Below, piece by piece: positions 8,544 to 17,080 of a DNA stretch of 64,000 nucleotides. The position numbers and the translations under genes are program-made. Each line of letters begins with the position of its first letter. Position 1 is the first letter of the stretch. This stretch comes from Planctomycetota bacterium (GTDB lineage Bacteria; Planctomycetota; UBA1135). The notes under the pieces were generated by a model. It did not search any database and was not told the origin of the DNA. It saw only the letters and a list, made by a program, of their open reading frames with translations. The stretch is from positions 62,001 to 126,000 of the forward strand of contig JAJFFC010000020.1 of assembly GCA_021776795.1 (NCBI GenBank), in the 5' to 3' direction.

Positions 8544-10373
8544 ATGCCGACCCTTCGCGCCCTTTTCCTTCCCACCCTTTTCCTCCTGTCTGGCCCGACC
8601 TTTGGCCAGCAACGGCAAACCTATCCAGAGGGGGAAGAGATTCCTCGCTCGATGACCCCATTGGAGGAAGCATGGATTGCGCAGAACCCCTTGGGCGGTC
8701 GTGCCTTCCTGGCCACGGCTCCGCCTTCGGGCGACGTCCATTGCGCTGCGGAATACGAACCGATGGCGGGCATCTTCATTGCCTGGGAGGGCAGCTCGTC
8801 GTGGACCACCATCCTTTCCAAGATGGCTGCTGAAATCACCACAACGGGTAACGCCAAGGTCTATTGCGTGGTCGATAACAGCAGTGAGTCAAGTTCTGCG
8901 TCGACCAAGATTGCCAGCTATGGCGCCAATATGGCCAATGTCGAGTTCTTGATTCGCGGCACCGACAGCATTTGGATGCGCGACTATGGCCCGCGGTATA
9001 TCTACCAGGGCGATGTCCGCGCGATTGTGGACCACACCTACAACCGCCCGCGCCCCAACGACAACACCTTTCCGAGCTTTGCCTCGACCTACTTCGGACA
9101 TGCGCGCTATGAACATGCCTTGGTGCATGGCGGTGGCAACTTCCATCTTGATGCCTTAGGTGGGGGATACCTCACGGAGCTGATCAACAACGAGAACCCG
9201 GGGTACTCCGAGGAAGACATCAAACAGGTGTTCCGTGATTACCAAAATCTGGAATCGACCCTGTTTACGCCTTTCCCGACTAGCGTCGACTCCACCCAGC
9301 ACCTCGACATGTGGATGCAGGTCTATGACGACGACAAAGTCATGATCAGCGATTGGCCGGCGCAACCTGGCACGACCCAGGACAACATCTGCGATCAGGC
9401 CGCGATTGATATGGCCGCGGCAGGATTCACCGTAACTCGCGTTCCTGCGCGCACCAACTTCTTCACGCACTACACCTACACCAACGTGGTGATGTGCAAC
9501 GACTTGGTGTTGATTCCGCTTTACACCAATAGCACGATTTCGCAGTACAACTCACAGGCGTTGGCGGCCTGGCAAGCCGCGTTGCCGAACAAGACCGTGG
9601 TGCAGATTGACGCGCAAGCGATTGTGACCTCGGCCGGCGTGCTGCATTGCATCGTGATGCACCAGCCTGCGCACCGCGGCGGGGTGAACCCTACCGCGTA
9701 TGTCATCAGCCCAAGTGGCGGTGAAATTCTGAATCCAGGCGAGATTATCGACATCCAATGGATTTCCGATGACGATGTCGCCGCAACCAGCGCTGACCTC
9801 GAGCTCTCGACCGACGGCGGCGGCACCTGGTCTGCGATCGCCAGTGGCCTCAACCCTGCCGATACTTTCGCTTGGACCGTGCCCAGCGCACGTACCGGCG
9901 ACGCGCGCATTCGCGTGACCGTTTCCGATGCTTCTGCCAACACCGGTGCTGCAGAGGGCTCCATGCCTTTCGCCATCGCCACGGCAAGTGAAGGAGCCTC
10001 GGTGGCCTATGGGGAAGGCAAAGCGGGCACCCTTGGCGTACCGACCTTGTCGATGAGCGCCAACCCCGTGCTCGGCGCCACCATCCAACTGCAGTTGGAG
10101 AACGCGCTCCCGAACAGCACAGCACGCCTTCTTCGCGGCCCAAGTCGCGCCTCCACTCCCTTTGACGGCGCCACCGCCTTGGTGGCCTTCGACCTGATGC
10201 TTCAGGTCTCGGTCGATGCCGGTGGTTCGGGCTCCTTGCAGGCGACCTTGCCGAGCAACGTCAACTTGATTGGCCGTCAGTTCTTCTGGCAGGCCTGGAT
10301 TCCCAATGATCCCGCCGCAAGCGGTTTGGGCTGGAGTTCCAGCAACGGTTTAGTCACGCAGCTCGGGCTGTAA
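8544..10373 (+). CDS. Secreted peptidylarginine/agmatine deiminase family protein with C-terminal beta domains
   Basis: The protein starts with a signal peptide (LRALFLPTLFLLSGPTFG). A guanidino-group deiminase domain at about residues 70-380 includes WMRDYGPRY, the GGNF block, HLDMWMQV (catalytic His-x-Asp) and GVLHCIVMHQP (nucleophile Cys). This is the Porphyromonas-type PAD/agmatine deiminase family, which turns arginine or agmatine guanidinium into ureido groups. Residues from about 390 form an Ig-like domain (ISPSGGEILNPGE...DIQW), followed by a C-terminal domain of a kind common in secreted proteins of this genome, ending in LVTQLGL. Secretion favours protein arginine or extracellular agmatine as substrate; this is inference. 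Length is 609 residues. Confidence 0.85.
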   Translation: MPTLRALFLPTLFLLSGPTFGQQRQTYPEGEEIPRSMTPLEEAWIAQNPLGGRAFLATAPPSGDVHCAAEYEPMAGIFIAWEGSSSWTTILSKMAAEITTTGNAKVYCVVDNSSESSSASTKIASYGANMANVEFLIRGTDSIWMRDYGPRYIYQGDVRAIVDHTYNRPRPNDNTFPSFASTYFGHARYEHALVHGGGNFHLDALGGGYLTELINNENPGYSEEDIKQVFRDYQNLESTLFTPFPTSVDSTQHLDMWMQVYDDDKVMISDWPAQPGTTQDNICDQAAIDMAAAGFTVTRVPARTNFFTHYTYTNVVMCNDLVLIPLYTNSTISQYNSQALAAWQAALPNKTVVQIDAQAIVTSAGVLHCIVMHQPAHRGGVNPTAYVISPSGGEILNPGEIIDIQWISDDDVAATSADLELSTDGGGTWSAIASGLNPADTFAWTVPSARTGDARIRVTVSDASANTGAAEGSMPFAIATASEGASVAYGEGKAGTLGVPTLSMSANPVLGATIQLQLENALPNSTARLLRGPSRASTPFDGATALVAFDLMLQVSVDAGGSGSLQATLPSNVNLIGRQFFWQAWIPNDPAASGLGWSSSNGLVTQLGL

Positions 10374-10418
10374 AGCCAGCGACATGGCTTCGCTCAGCGG
10401 CGTCCTTACCATGACTTG

Positions 10419-12038
10419 GTGACTCCGCCGAGCCTCCTCCGTTGGACCTGGGTATTCCTCGGGCTGCACCTCGCGTGGTTGCTCGTGCGTTATGCGTTGG
10501 GCTTCCCGCTTTGGGGCGACGAAGGCTTTGTCGCGGTCAACCTTCAGGTCAAGAGTTTCGCTGAGCTGTATCAGCCACTGGAGTACGGTCAGGTCGCACC
10601 ACTGCTGTGGTGGTGGTTAGAGAAGGCGGCTTATGAACTCTTCGGCGGCTCGGTATGGGCACTGCGCCTGCCAGCATTGCTTGCGGCCATCGTGACTACA
10701 TGGCTGATGCTGCGCCTGTTCCTGCGCGCCTTGCCACAGCCCTCGGCCTTGTTCGCCTTTGCGGTTTTTGCTGTGGCGTATTACCCACTGCGGCATGGTG
10801 TCGAACTCAAGCCCTATGCCTTTGATTTGCTGTGGGCGACAGCCATGCTCAACCTGGCGCTAGATTTATTCGCGCCAACGGCCGCGGCTAATCCAAGTCG
10901 TGCGCGGCGCCAACTTCTCGCGCTGATGGCGTTGAGCCTGCTCGGAGTTTGGGGCAGTATGCCCTCCTTGTTCTTATCCGCCGCATTGGGTTTGGCTTGC
11001 GTATGGCATTGGCGGCCGCAGCGCGCACAGAGAGAAAAGCCACCTCTGCCGTTTGCTTGGCTCTTGTTGTGGGGCTTTTTGCTCATTGCCGATGCCGCGT
11101 GGATGGTCGAAGGCTTCGCCAAGCCACACACCGAAGCCGCGCCCTGGCTTCCGGCCATGGACATGTGGACACGCACCTTCCCGCCCTTGGAGCAGTGGTG
11201 GCGCATTCCGGATTGGTGGGTGACCATGCACACCGGATGGTTGTCGGCCTATCCCACCGGCGGTCCTCCGCCAGGAAGCGCACTCAACTTCTTGCTCATC
11301 GTGATTGGCGTCGTCAGCTTGTGGCGGGCGAAGCAGCGCTTCTTTCTTTGGGTGTCGCTTGGTCCTTTAGTGTTCAACTTCGTCGCAGCGGCGCTTGGGC
11401 GGTATCCCTACGGCGGTAGTGTGCGCGTGTCGATTTACTTGGCTCCAGCCATGTGTTTGCTCCTTGGGCATGGCCTGTCCCTGTGCATGGATCGTTTACG
11501 CGAAGGACCAAGAGGAAAGGTGAGTCATGCTTTCTTGGCAATCCTATTGGTCTTTGGCGGCGCAGGCTTGGTACGAGATATGCAACAGCCGTACAAAGGC
11601 ATCAGCGATCTGCGTAGTCAGGAATATGCCGCAGAGTTGGCGGCTTTGATGGAGCCTGGCGATCAAGTCACGGTGTGGTTGGCGCCCTCCGCCGACGGCG
11701 GGTTGTCCTTGCTCGATCACGGCGGCTCCTTTGCGCGCTTTCGCTACGCCTTGCGCGAATCCCTGCCGCAGCAAGTGACCATGCACTTCAGCCTAGTGGG
11801 GGAATGGCCAACACTAGAAGCGAAGCAGGAAAGCGCTCAGAGTCGGCATTGGATTGTCCTTTATGAAGACGACAACCAAACTTTATTGCCGTTCCCGCGA
11901 GTCGCACGGGATGGCTCTTTGATTGGCTTCGAGGGAGATTGGTTGCCTGTCGAGGTTGTGCGCCCACGTTTTGTGTTCGATAAGACCGAAGCGGTGGAGT
12001 TGTGGCGTTTGACCAGCAAAAACGAAAGGGTTCGGTAG
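10419..12038 (+). CDS. GT-C fold membrane glycosyltransferase (PMT-like), substrate unknown
   Basis: This is a polytopic membrane protein of about 539 residues. The first loop carries FPLWGDEGFVAVN, with the Asp-Glu pair typical of polyprenyl-phosphate-sugar-dependent GT-C enzymes. Roughly nine to eleven hydrophobic segments follow, then a soluble C-terminal part after about residue 390. I start it at GTG 10419 because TACCAT (10407-10412) lies 6 nt upstream as a -10 box; an in-frame TTG lies one codon earlier. The likely role is transfer of a lipid-linked sugar on the outer face of the cytoplasmic membrane. It is followed by the M3 peptidase gene after 9 nt. Confidence 0.75.
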   Translation: MTPPSLLRWTWVFLGLHLAWLLVRYALGFPLWGDEGFVAVNLQVKSFAELYQPLEYGQVAPLLWWWLEKAAYELFGGSVWALRLPALLAAIVTTWLMLRLFLRALPQPSALFAFAVFAVAYYPLRHGVELKPYAFDLLWATAMLNLALDLFAPTAAANPSRARRQLLALMALSLLGVWGSMPSLFLSAALGLACVWHWRPQRAQREKPPLPFAWLLLWGFLLIADAAWMVEGFAKPHTEAAPWLPAMDMWTRTFPPLEQWWRIPDWWVTMHTGWLSAYPTGGPPPGSALNFLLIVIGVVSLWRAKQRFFLWVSLGPLVFNFVAAALGRYPYGGSVRVSIYLAPAMCLLLGHGLSLCMDRLREGPRGKVSHAFLAILLVFGGAGLVRDMQQPYKGISDLRSQEYAAELAALMEPGDQVTVWLAPSADGGLSLLDHGGSFARFRYALRESLPQQVTMHFSLVGEWPTLEAKQESAQSRHWIVLYEDDNQTLLPFPRVARDGSLIGFEGDWLPVEVVRPRFVFDKTEAVELWRLTSKNERVR

Positions 12039-12047
12039 CATGAGCGC

Positions 12048-14225
12048 ATGATGCGCTGCTTGTCCTCCCTGTTGCTGCTCCTTCTGGCCCTCGCCGCCTG
12101 CGCCAATCCTAAGCCCGATGACGGCAAAGCCTACGTCATGGTTGATGGAAAATGGGAACCACTGGTGGAGAGTGGTGAACCAGACTTGTCTCCGCAAAGC
12201 TTGCCGACCCTGCAAGATTTTGCTGCGATCTCTCGGGCACACCAGGTTGCTCTGCAGCTACCGCGCCTAGATTATTCCGCAGCTGAAATCGGACCAGTGG
12301 TCGATGACATTTTGGACACGGCCACCACGCGGCTCGACACCATCGCCGCGCAAGATCCCGCGACGGTGACTTTCGCCGATAGCTTTGCGGCAATCGACGA
12401 AACCCTCTTTCCAGTGGTGCAGATTCTCAATCAGCTATGGCTGATGAAGGAAAGCCGCGTGGAAAGTGACATCAGACTGGCGTGCAATGCGGAAGTACAA
12501 AAGATGGGCAGCTGGTTCGTCGACCTTGGTTACCGCGAAGACTTGTATCGCTTGGCCGACGGCTTCCGCACCGCATATGAAGCAGGTGAGCGCGGCGAAT
12601 TGGTCGGCGAAGATCTCAAGCTGTACCAAGATGCCATGCGTGACTATCGCCGCGCCGGCTTTGACCTCGATGCTTCCACACGCGCCGAGGTCGCCGATAT
12701 GCAGAAGAAGCTGAGTGAGTTGGCAAACAACTTTGATACCAACATCACCAATGCCGTCGTCGCTTTGAGCTTTACCACCGATCAGCTGGAAGGGGTTCCC
12801 GAGTCGTTCTTGGAGTCTTCCCGCCAAGCCGACGGCACCCACCAAGTGCGCGTGACCGTAACCCCAGATTACATGGCGGTCATGAGCAGTGCGCGGCGTG
12901 AAGAGGTGCGGCGCGAAACTAACCGCGCGCGTTATTCCGTCGCGATGGAGAGCAATGGCCCCCTGCTCAACGAAATCGTGCAACTGCGCGATCGCATCGC
13001 CAAGAAACTTGGCTACGCGAACTGGGCAGACTACAAGATCGAGCCCAAAATGGCAGGGACTGGCCAAGCAGCGATCGATTTCTGCGAAGACCTGATGAAA
13101 GGCTTGCAACCTAAGTTCGATGCCGAAGTTGCGGTGCTCACCAAACTCAAGCGACAGGAAACCGGCAATCAAACCGCACAAATCCACTGGTGGGACTTCC
13201 GCTACTACCAGAACATGATGATGAAGCGCGACTACGGCGTCGATACCGAGGCCATGCGCGTGTACTTCCAACTAGACCGCGTCCTCGATGGCATGTTCGA
13301 GATTTATCAGCACATCTTCGCGGTCCGCTTTACCGAAATGGAGCCTCCCTATAAATGGATTGGCGATCTGCGCTGTTTCTTGGTCTCTGATGCGGAAACG
13401 GCGGAGCCACTGGGCATTTTCTACCTCGACATGTTTCCGCGGCCGGGCAAGTACAACCACTTCGCGCAGTTCGATGTGATCTCAGGTCGTACCGAACCCG
13501 ATGGTCGCCGCCGCGCTCCGGTGGCAGCCCTGGTGTGTAACTTCACGCCTGGCGTGGGAGGAGAACCCGCGCTGATGAACCATGGTGAAGTGGAAACCAT
13601 CTTCCACGAGTTCGGCCACGCTATGCACGCCATCCTATCCACCACCAAGTACAACAGCTTTGCTGGCGGAAGCGTGCCGCGTGATTTTGTCGAGGCACCA
13701 AGCCAAATGTTCGAAGCCTGGGCCTGGGATGCAGAGGTGTTGCAGCGCTTTGCCGTGGACTATCGTGACCCTTCGAAGAAGCTGCCTCCGGAGCTCATCG
13801 AGAAGATGGAAGCCGCACAGAAAGCCACGATTGGATTGGCCGAACGCCGCCAGATGGGACTCGCGCTAGCGGACTTGCGCATGCACATGGGAGATGTCAC
13901 CAACGCAGGCAAGGTCTGTAATGAGGCCAATTCGGAAGCCTTGTTCCCGATCCCGGAAGGCACCAACTTTGCCGCCTACTGGGGCCACCTCACCGGCTAC
14001 GACGCGGGCTACTACGGCTATGCCTGGGCAGATAGCATTGCTGCCGACCTGGCCACGGTGTTTGAGAATGCCCCGGACCGCTTCCTGGATCAAGGCATCG
14101 GCCTACGCTTGCGCCGCGAAATCTATCAGCGTGGAGGTTCGCGCGACGTCCGCGAAGGTGTCCGCGCCTTCCTCGGCCGCGACCCCAGCAACGAAGCATT
14201 CTTGCGCTTCCTCGGTATCGAGTAA
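12048..14225 (+). CDS. M3-family zinc oligopeptidase, lipoprotein
   Basis: This is a thimet oligopeptidase/oligopeptidase A-type metallopeptidase of 725 residues. The zinc site HEFGHAMH lies near residue 522 with a downstream FVEAPSQMFEAWAW (third ligand Glu), as in M3 peptidases. The N-terminus LLALAAC-ANPK is a good lipobox, so the enzyme is probably anchored to a membrane outside the cytoplasm, unlike the cytosolic relatives. A TAGCAT -10-like box (12036-12041) overlaps the stop codon of the preceding gene and lies 6 nt before the ATG, so the gene may have its own leaderless transcript. Confidence 0.9.
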   Translation: MMRCLSSLLLLLLALAACANPKPDDGKAYVMVDGKWEPLVESGEPDLSPQSLPTLQDFAAISRAHQVALQLPRLDYSAAEIGPVVDDILDTATTRLDTIAAQDPATVTFADSFAAIDETLFPVVQILNQLWLMKESRVESDIRLACNAEVQKMGSWFVDLGYREDLYRLADGFRTAYEAGERGELVGEDLKLYQDAMRDYRRAGFDLDASTRAEVADMQKKLSELANNFDTNITNAVVALSFTTDQLEGVPESFLESSRQADGTHQVRVTVTPDYMAVMSSARREEVRRETNRARYSVAMESNGPLLNEIVQLRDRIAKKLGYANWADYKIEPKMAGTGQAAIDFCEDLMKGLQPKFDAEVAVLTKLKRQETGNQTAQIHWWDFRYYQNMMMKRDYGVDTEAMRVYFQLDRVLDGMFEIYQHIFAVRFTEMEPPYKWIGDLRCFLVSDAETAEPLGIFYLDMFPRPGKYNHFAQFDVISGRTEPDGRRRAPVAALVCNFTPGVGGEPALMNHGEVETIFHEFGHAMHAILSTTKYNSFAGGSVPRDFVEAPSQMFEAWAWDAEVLQRFAVDYRDPSKKLPPELIEKMEAAQKATIGLAERRQMGLALADLRMHMGDVTNAGKVCNEANSEALFPIPEGTNFAAYWGHLTGYDAGYYGYAWADSIAADLATVFENAPDRFLDQGIGLRLRREIYQRGGSRDVREGVRAFLGRDPSNEAFLRFLGIE

Positions 14226-14228
14226 GCG

Positions 14229-16256
14229 TTAGAGCCGGCTACCCGGGCGTCGTGCAGGGCGCTTCTTCTTCGTGTTGCGCGGCACGGGAACCGCTTCCTG
14301 CACCACGCTTGGCGCGTCGGTCGCGAGCCAACCTTCCGGTGGCGTCTTTTCTTTGAGTTCGAACAAGAAGCGCGAAGGATGGCAGGGTTGGAGTTTGCCA
14401 AAGCGTGTGCGGGAACCACAAAAGGTAATGGTCAGGTCTTGTTGCGCGCGGGTTATGCCGACGTACATCAGGCGCCGCTCCTCTTCGACACCGCCTTCCG
14501 CAGCGGCACGTTTGTGCGGCAGAATGCCTTCTTCCAGGCCCACTAAATAAACCCGGCGAAACTCCAACCCCTTGGCAGCGTGCAAGGTCATGAGTGTGAC
14601 TTGATCGCCAGAGTCTTCTTCTTTGTCGCGCTCGTCGGTGGACAAACTCAACTCCTGAAGGAAGCTAGCGAGATCACCCTTCTTATTCTTGCGCTGGAAG
14701 GACGCGGCAAAATCGACGACCTCGAGCACGCCATTCCAGCGTAGCTCTTGGGTTTCGTGGTCGCCATAGATGCGCTCAATCTCGGCGCGGTAGTTGGTCA
14801 GGGCCAACACCTCTTGAATCAATCGTGGCAAGTCTCCTTCTTGCAACACCACATGAGCTTGGTTCAGGATTTCACGCAGCGCAGTGAATCCGCGTGCCGG
14901 AGCTCCGCTGATCTCGCCGGCGTCGACCATGCTACGGAAGGCGCGCCAAGCGGTGTCGCCAAGTTCGGTGGCGCGTTCGACGACGCGGTCCAAAGACCCC
15001 TTGCCGATGCCGCGCGGCGGCGTATTGGCAATGCGCAAGAATGCGCTTTCATCTGCTGGGTTGGCAAGCAAGCGCAGGTAGGCGAGAACATCGCGCACTT
15101 CTTTGCGATCAAAGAAGGAAGTGCCGCCGACCAAACGATAGGGGATACCCGCAGAACGCAGTTCTGCTTCAAAGGCGCGAGGCTGTTGTCCAGTGCGACA
15201 AAGAATGGCGAAATCTCCGTAGCGCTCTTCTTGAGATTCCACTTGATAGCGGATTTCGCCAGCAACGAAGGACGCTTCATGGTCTTCGTCTTCCATGCCC
15301 ATCACCGACACGGTGGAGCCGGCACCAAGGGCCGAAATCAACTCCTTGTCATGCCGCTTCGGGTTGTTGCGAATGACTTTATTGGCGGCATCGAGGATTT
15401 CGGCAGTAGACCGATAGTTGGTTTCCAAGCGCACATTCTCGGCGCCAGGAAAGTCCTTTTCGAAATCCAAAATGCGGCGGACATCGGCGCCGCGCCAAGC
15501 GTAGATGGATTGGTCGTCGTCGCCGACCACGCAAAGATTGCGGTGGTCTTGGACCAAGGCGCGCACAATGCGGTACTGCGGGGCGTTGGTGTCTTGGTAC
15601 TCATCGACCATGACATAGCGGTAGCGCGCTGCGATCTGCTTGCGCAATTCTTCCTTCTCTTCCAACAATCGCAGCGCAAACAACAGGAAGTCATCGAAGT
15701 CGAGCATGCGATGCCGCCGCAAATGCTCTTCATACTTGGTGTAGCAACGGGCGACCATGATGTCCCAGTCGTCTTCGGCTTGGTCCATGGCCTGCTCTGA
15801 AGAGATCAGAGCATTTTTGAACAGGGAAATCTTCGATTGCGCAGCGCGCGGGTCGACTGCGGTTTCGGCAATGCGCAGTTCGCGCAATGCCCCTTTGACC
15901 GCCGAGAGCTGATCTGAGCTATCGCAGATACCAAAGCCCGGCGGCAAATCCAGCGCCGCGGCATGCTCGCGAATCAGGCGCATGCAAAAGCGGTGGAAAG
16001 TGCCGACGGTGGCCTGATTGGCGGCTGCCCCGGCCAGACTACACAGCCTTTCTTGCATTTCCCGCGCGGCTTTATTGGTGAAGGTCACCATCAGGATTTG
16101 CTCCGGCGCCACACCCTGCTGCATGAGGTGCGCCGCACGCACCGTAATCACCCGCGTTTTGCCAGTTCCAGCTCCGGCCAACACCAGCAACGGACCATCG
16201 GTGCAGGTGACCGCACGCCGTTGGGCGTCGTTTAGAGAGGCAAGGAGGTCAGTCAT
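14229..16256 (-). CDS. UvrD/PcrA/Rep-type superfamily 1A ATP-dependent DNA helicase
   Basis: This protein unwinds DNA 3'-5' in repair and replication restart. The motifs are in order: Walker A AGAGTGKT, motif Ia FTNKAAREM, Walker B VDEYQDTN, motif III GDDDQSIYAWRGA, motif IV ETNYRST, and motif V/VI LMTLHAAKGLEF plus YVGITRAQ. The open frame extends upstream to 16424, but the ATG at 16256 (MTDLLASLNDAQRRAV) places the Q-motif-like start where relatives begin and gives 675 residues, typical for the family. The C-terminus is a short basic tail (KKKRPARRPGSRL). It converges with the M3 peptidase gene. Confidence 0.92.
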   Translation of the reverse strand: MTDLLASLNDAQRRAVTCTDGPLLVLAGAGTGKTRVITVRAAHLMQQGVAPEQILMVTFTNKAAREMQERLCSLAGAAANQATVGTFHRFCMRLIREHAAALDLPPGFGICDSSDQLSAVKGALRELRIAETAVDPRAAQSKISLFKNALISSEQAMDQAEDDWDIMVARCYTKYEEHLRRHRMLDFDDFLLFALRLLEEKEELRKQIAARYRYVMVDEYQDTNAPQYRIVRALVQDHRNLCVVGDDDQSIYAWRGADVRRILDFEKDFPGAENVRLETNYRSTAEILDAANKVIRNNPKRHDKELISALGAGSTVSVMGMEDEDHEASFVAGEIRYQVESQEERYGDFAILCRTGQQPRAFEAELRSAGIPYRLVGGTSFFDRKEVRDVLAYLRLLANPADESAFLRIANTPPRGIGKGSLDRVVERATELGDTAWRAFRSMVDAGEISGAPARGFTALREILNQAHVVLQEGDLPRLIQEVLALTNYRAEIERIYGDHETQELRWNGVLEVVDFAASFQRKNKKGDLASFLQELSLSTDERDKEEDSGDQVTLMTLHAAKGLEFRRVYLVGLEEGILPHKRAAAEGGVEEERRLMYVGITRAQQDLTITFCGSRTRFGKLQPCHPSRFLFELKEKTPPEGWLATDAPSVVQEAVPVPRNTKKKRPARRPGSRL

Positions 16257-16364
16257 GAGGACTTCGGCGACGTATTGTGGCGACGCCCACAGCGATTTCC
16301 AGTGGAGTTCATCCAGCCTTGTAGATATCCTGCGAGAAGTCCTAGGACTGTACACCACAGCACC

Positions 16365-17078
16365 GTGCCCCGGCATCACGATTCCCCCAATGAGCAGCCT
16401 CCTGAAGAGGAACTGCTCCAACAAGCTCAGTCGCGCCGGCTGCGCTTTGTGCGGTTTTGCATGCTGGCCGTGGCGGGCTTCGCCATGTTGCAGCAGGCCT
16501 ACGACTTCTTGGCCTTCGATTTACACCTCAAGGTGTTCTACATCTTCGGGGTGCGCACCATCTTCGTATTGGTCACGCTGTACTTGACCTGGCTACTCGG
16601 TACCGAAGAAAGCGAGAGCAAGTGGGACCACGGCATTTTGGCCTTCTGGCTAGGGGTCTCCGCGATTGGCGCCCTCTACCCATTCCTGCACCCCGTCAAC
16701 GACACCATCCATTTCTACTTTGAAATGGCATTGGTGTTCCTGATGTACACCCTGCTGCCGGCCCATCGTTTCGCACGACGAATCCCCGCCATGGTGTTGA
16801 CCGCAGGCTGCATGTTCCTGCTCTACGACGCCGCGCCGTTCTTGCCCAACTGGTATGTCATGTTCCTGGCGCTTGGCTTTTTGCTCAGCAACCTGTTGGG
16901 CCTATGGGTGGCCAAGCGCCTACGTGGTGTGACCGAAGACTTGAAAATTCTCGAGCCTACGCAGGCCTACGACAGTGATCGCCCCGCCACTTGGGAGAGC
17001 GGGGAAGAGCAAGAATGGTCGACGATAGACCAAGAATTGGCGGCCTATCAGCTTCAGAGCAAAGGCCAGCCCGAGTAG
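16365..17078 (+). CDS. Integral membrane protein of unknown function
   Basis: I do not recognise the family. The N-terminus is Gln/Glu/Arg-rich (HHDSPNEQPPEEELLQQAQ). About six hydrophobic helices follow, from FCMLAVAGFAMLQQAYDFLAF to FLALGFLLSNLLGLWVAKRL, and then an acidic cytoplasmic tail of about 50 residues. The layout resembles membrane sensor modules joined to signalling domains, but no output domain is present. The start is uncertain: GTG 16365 is chosen because upstream residues look non-coding and overlap the control region of the divergent helicase gene. An in-frame start at 16275 also exists. The gene ends 2 nt before the convergent fhs stop. Confidence 0.6.
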   Translation: MPRHHDSPNEQPPEEELLQQAQSRRLRFVRFCMLAVAGFAMLQQAYDFLAFDLHLKVFYIFGVRTIFVLVTLYLTWLLGTEESESKWDHGILAFWLGVSAIGALYPFLHPVNDTIHFYFEMALVFLMYTLLPAHRFARRIPAMVLTAGCMFLLYDAAPFLPNWYVMFLALGFLLSNLLGLWVAKRLRGVTEDLKILEPTQAYDSDRPATWESGEEQEWSTIDQELAAYQLQSKGQPE

Positions 17079-17080
17079 CT

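Noticed and set aside
14748..15800. 350-codon ORF antisense to the helicase gene
   Set aside because: It lies wholly inside a well-supported gene and has no start signal or domain.
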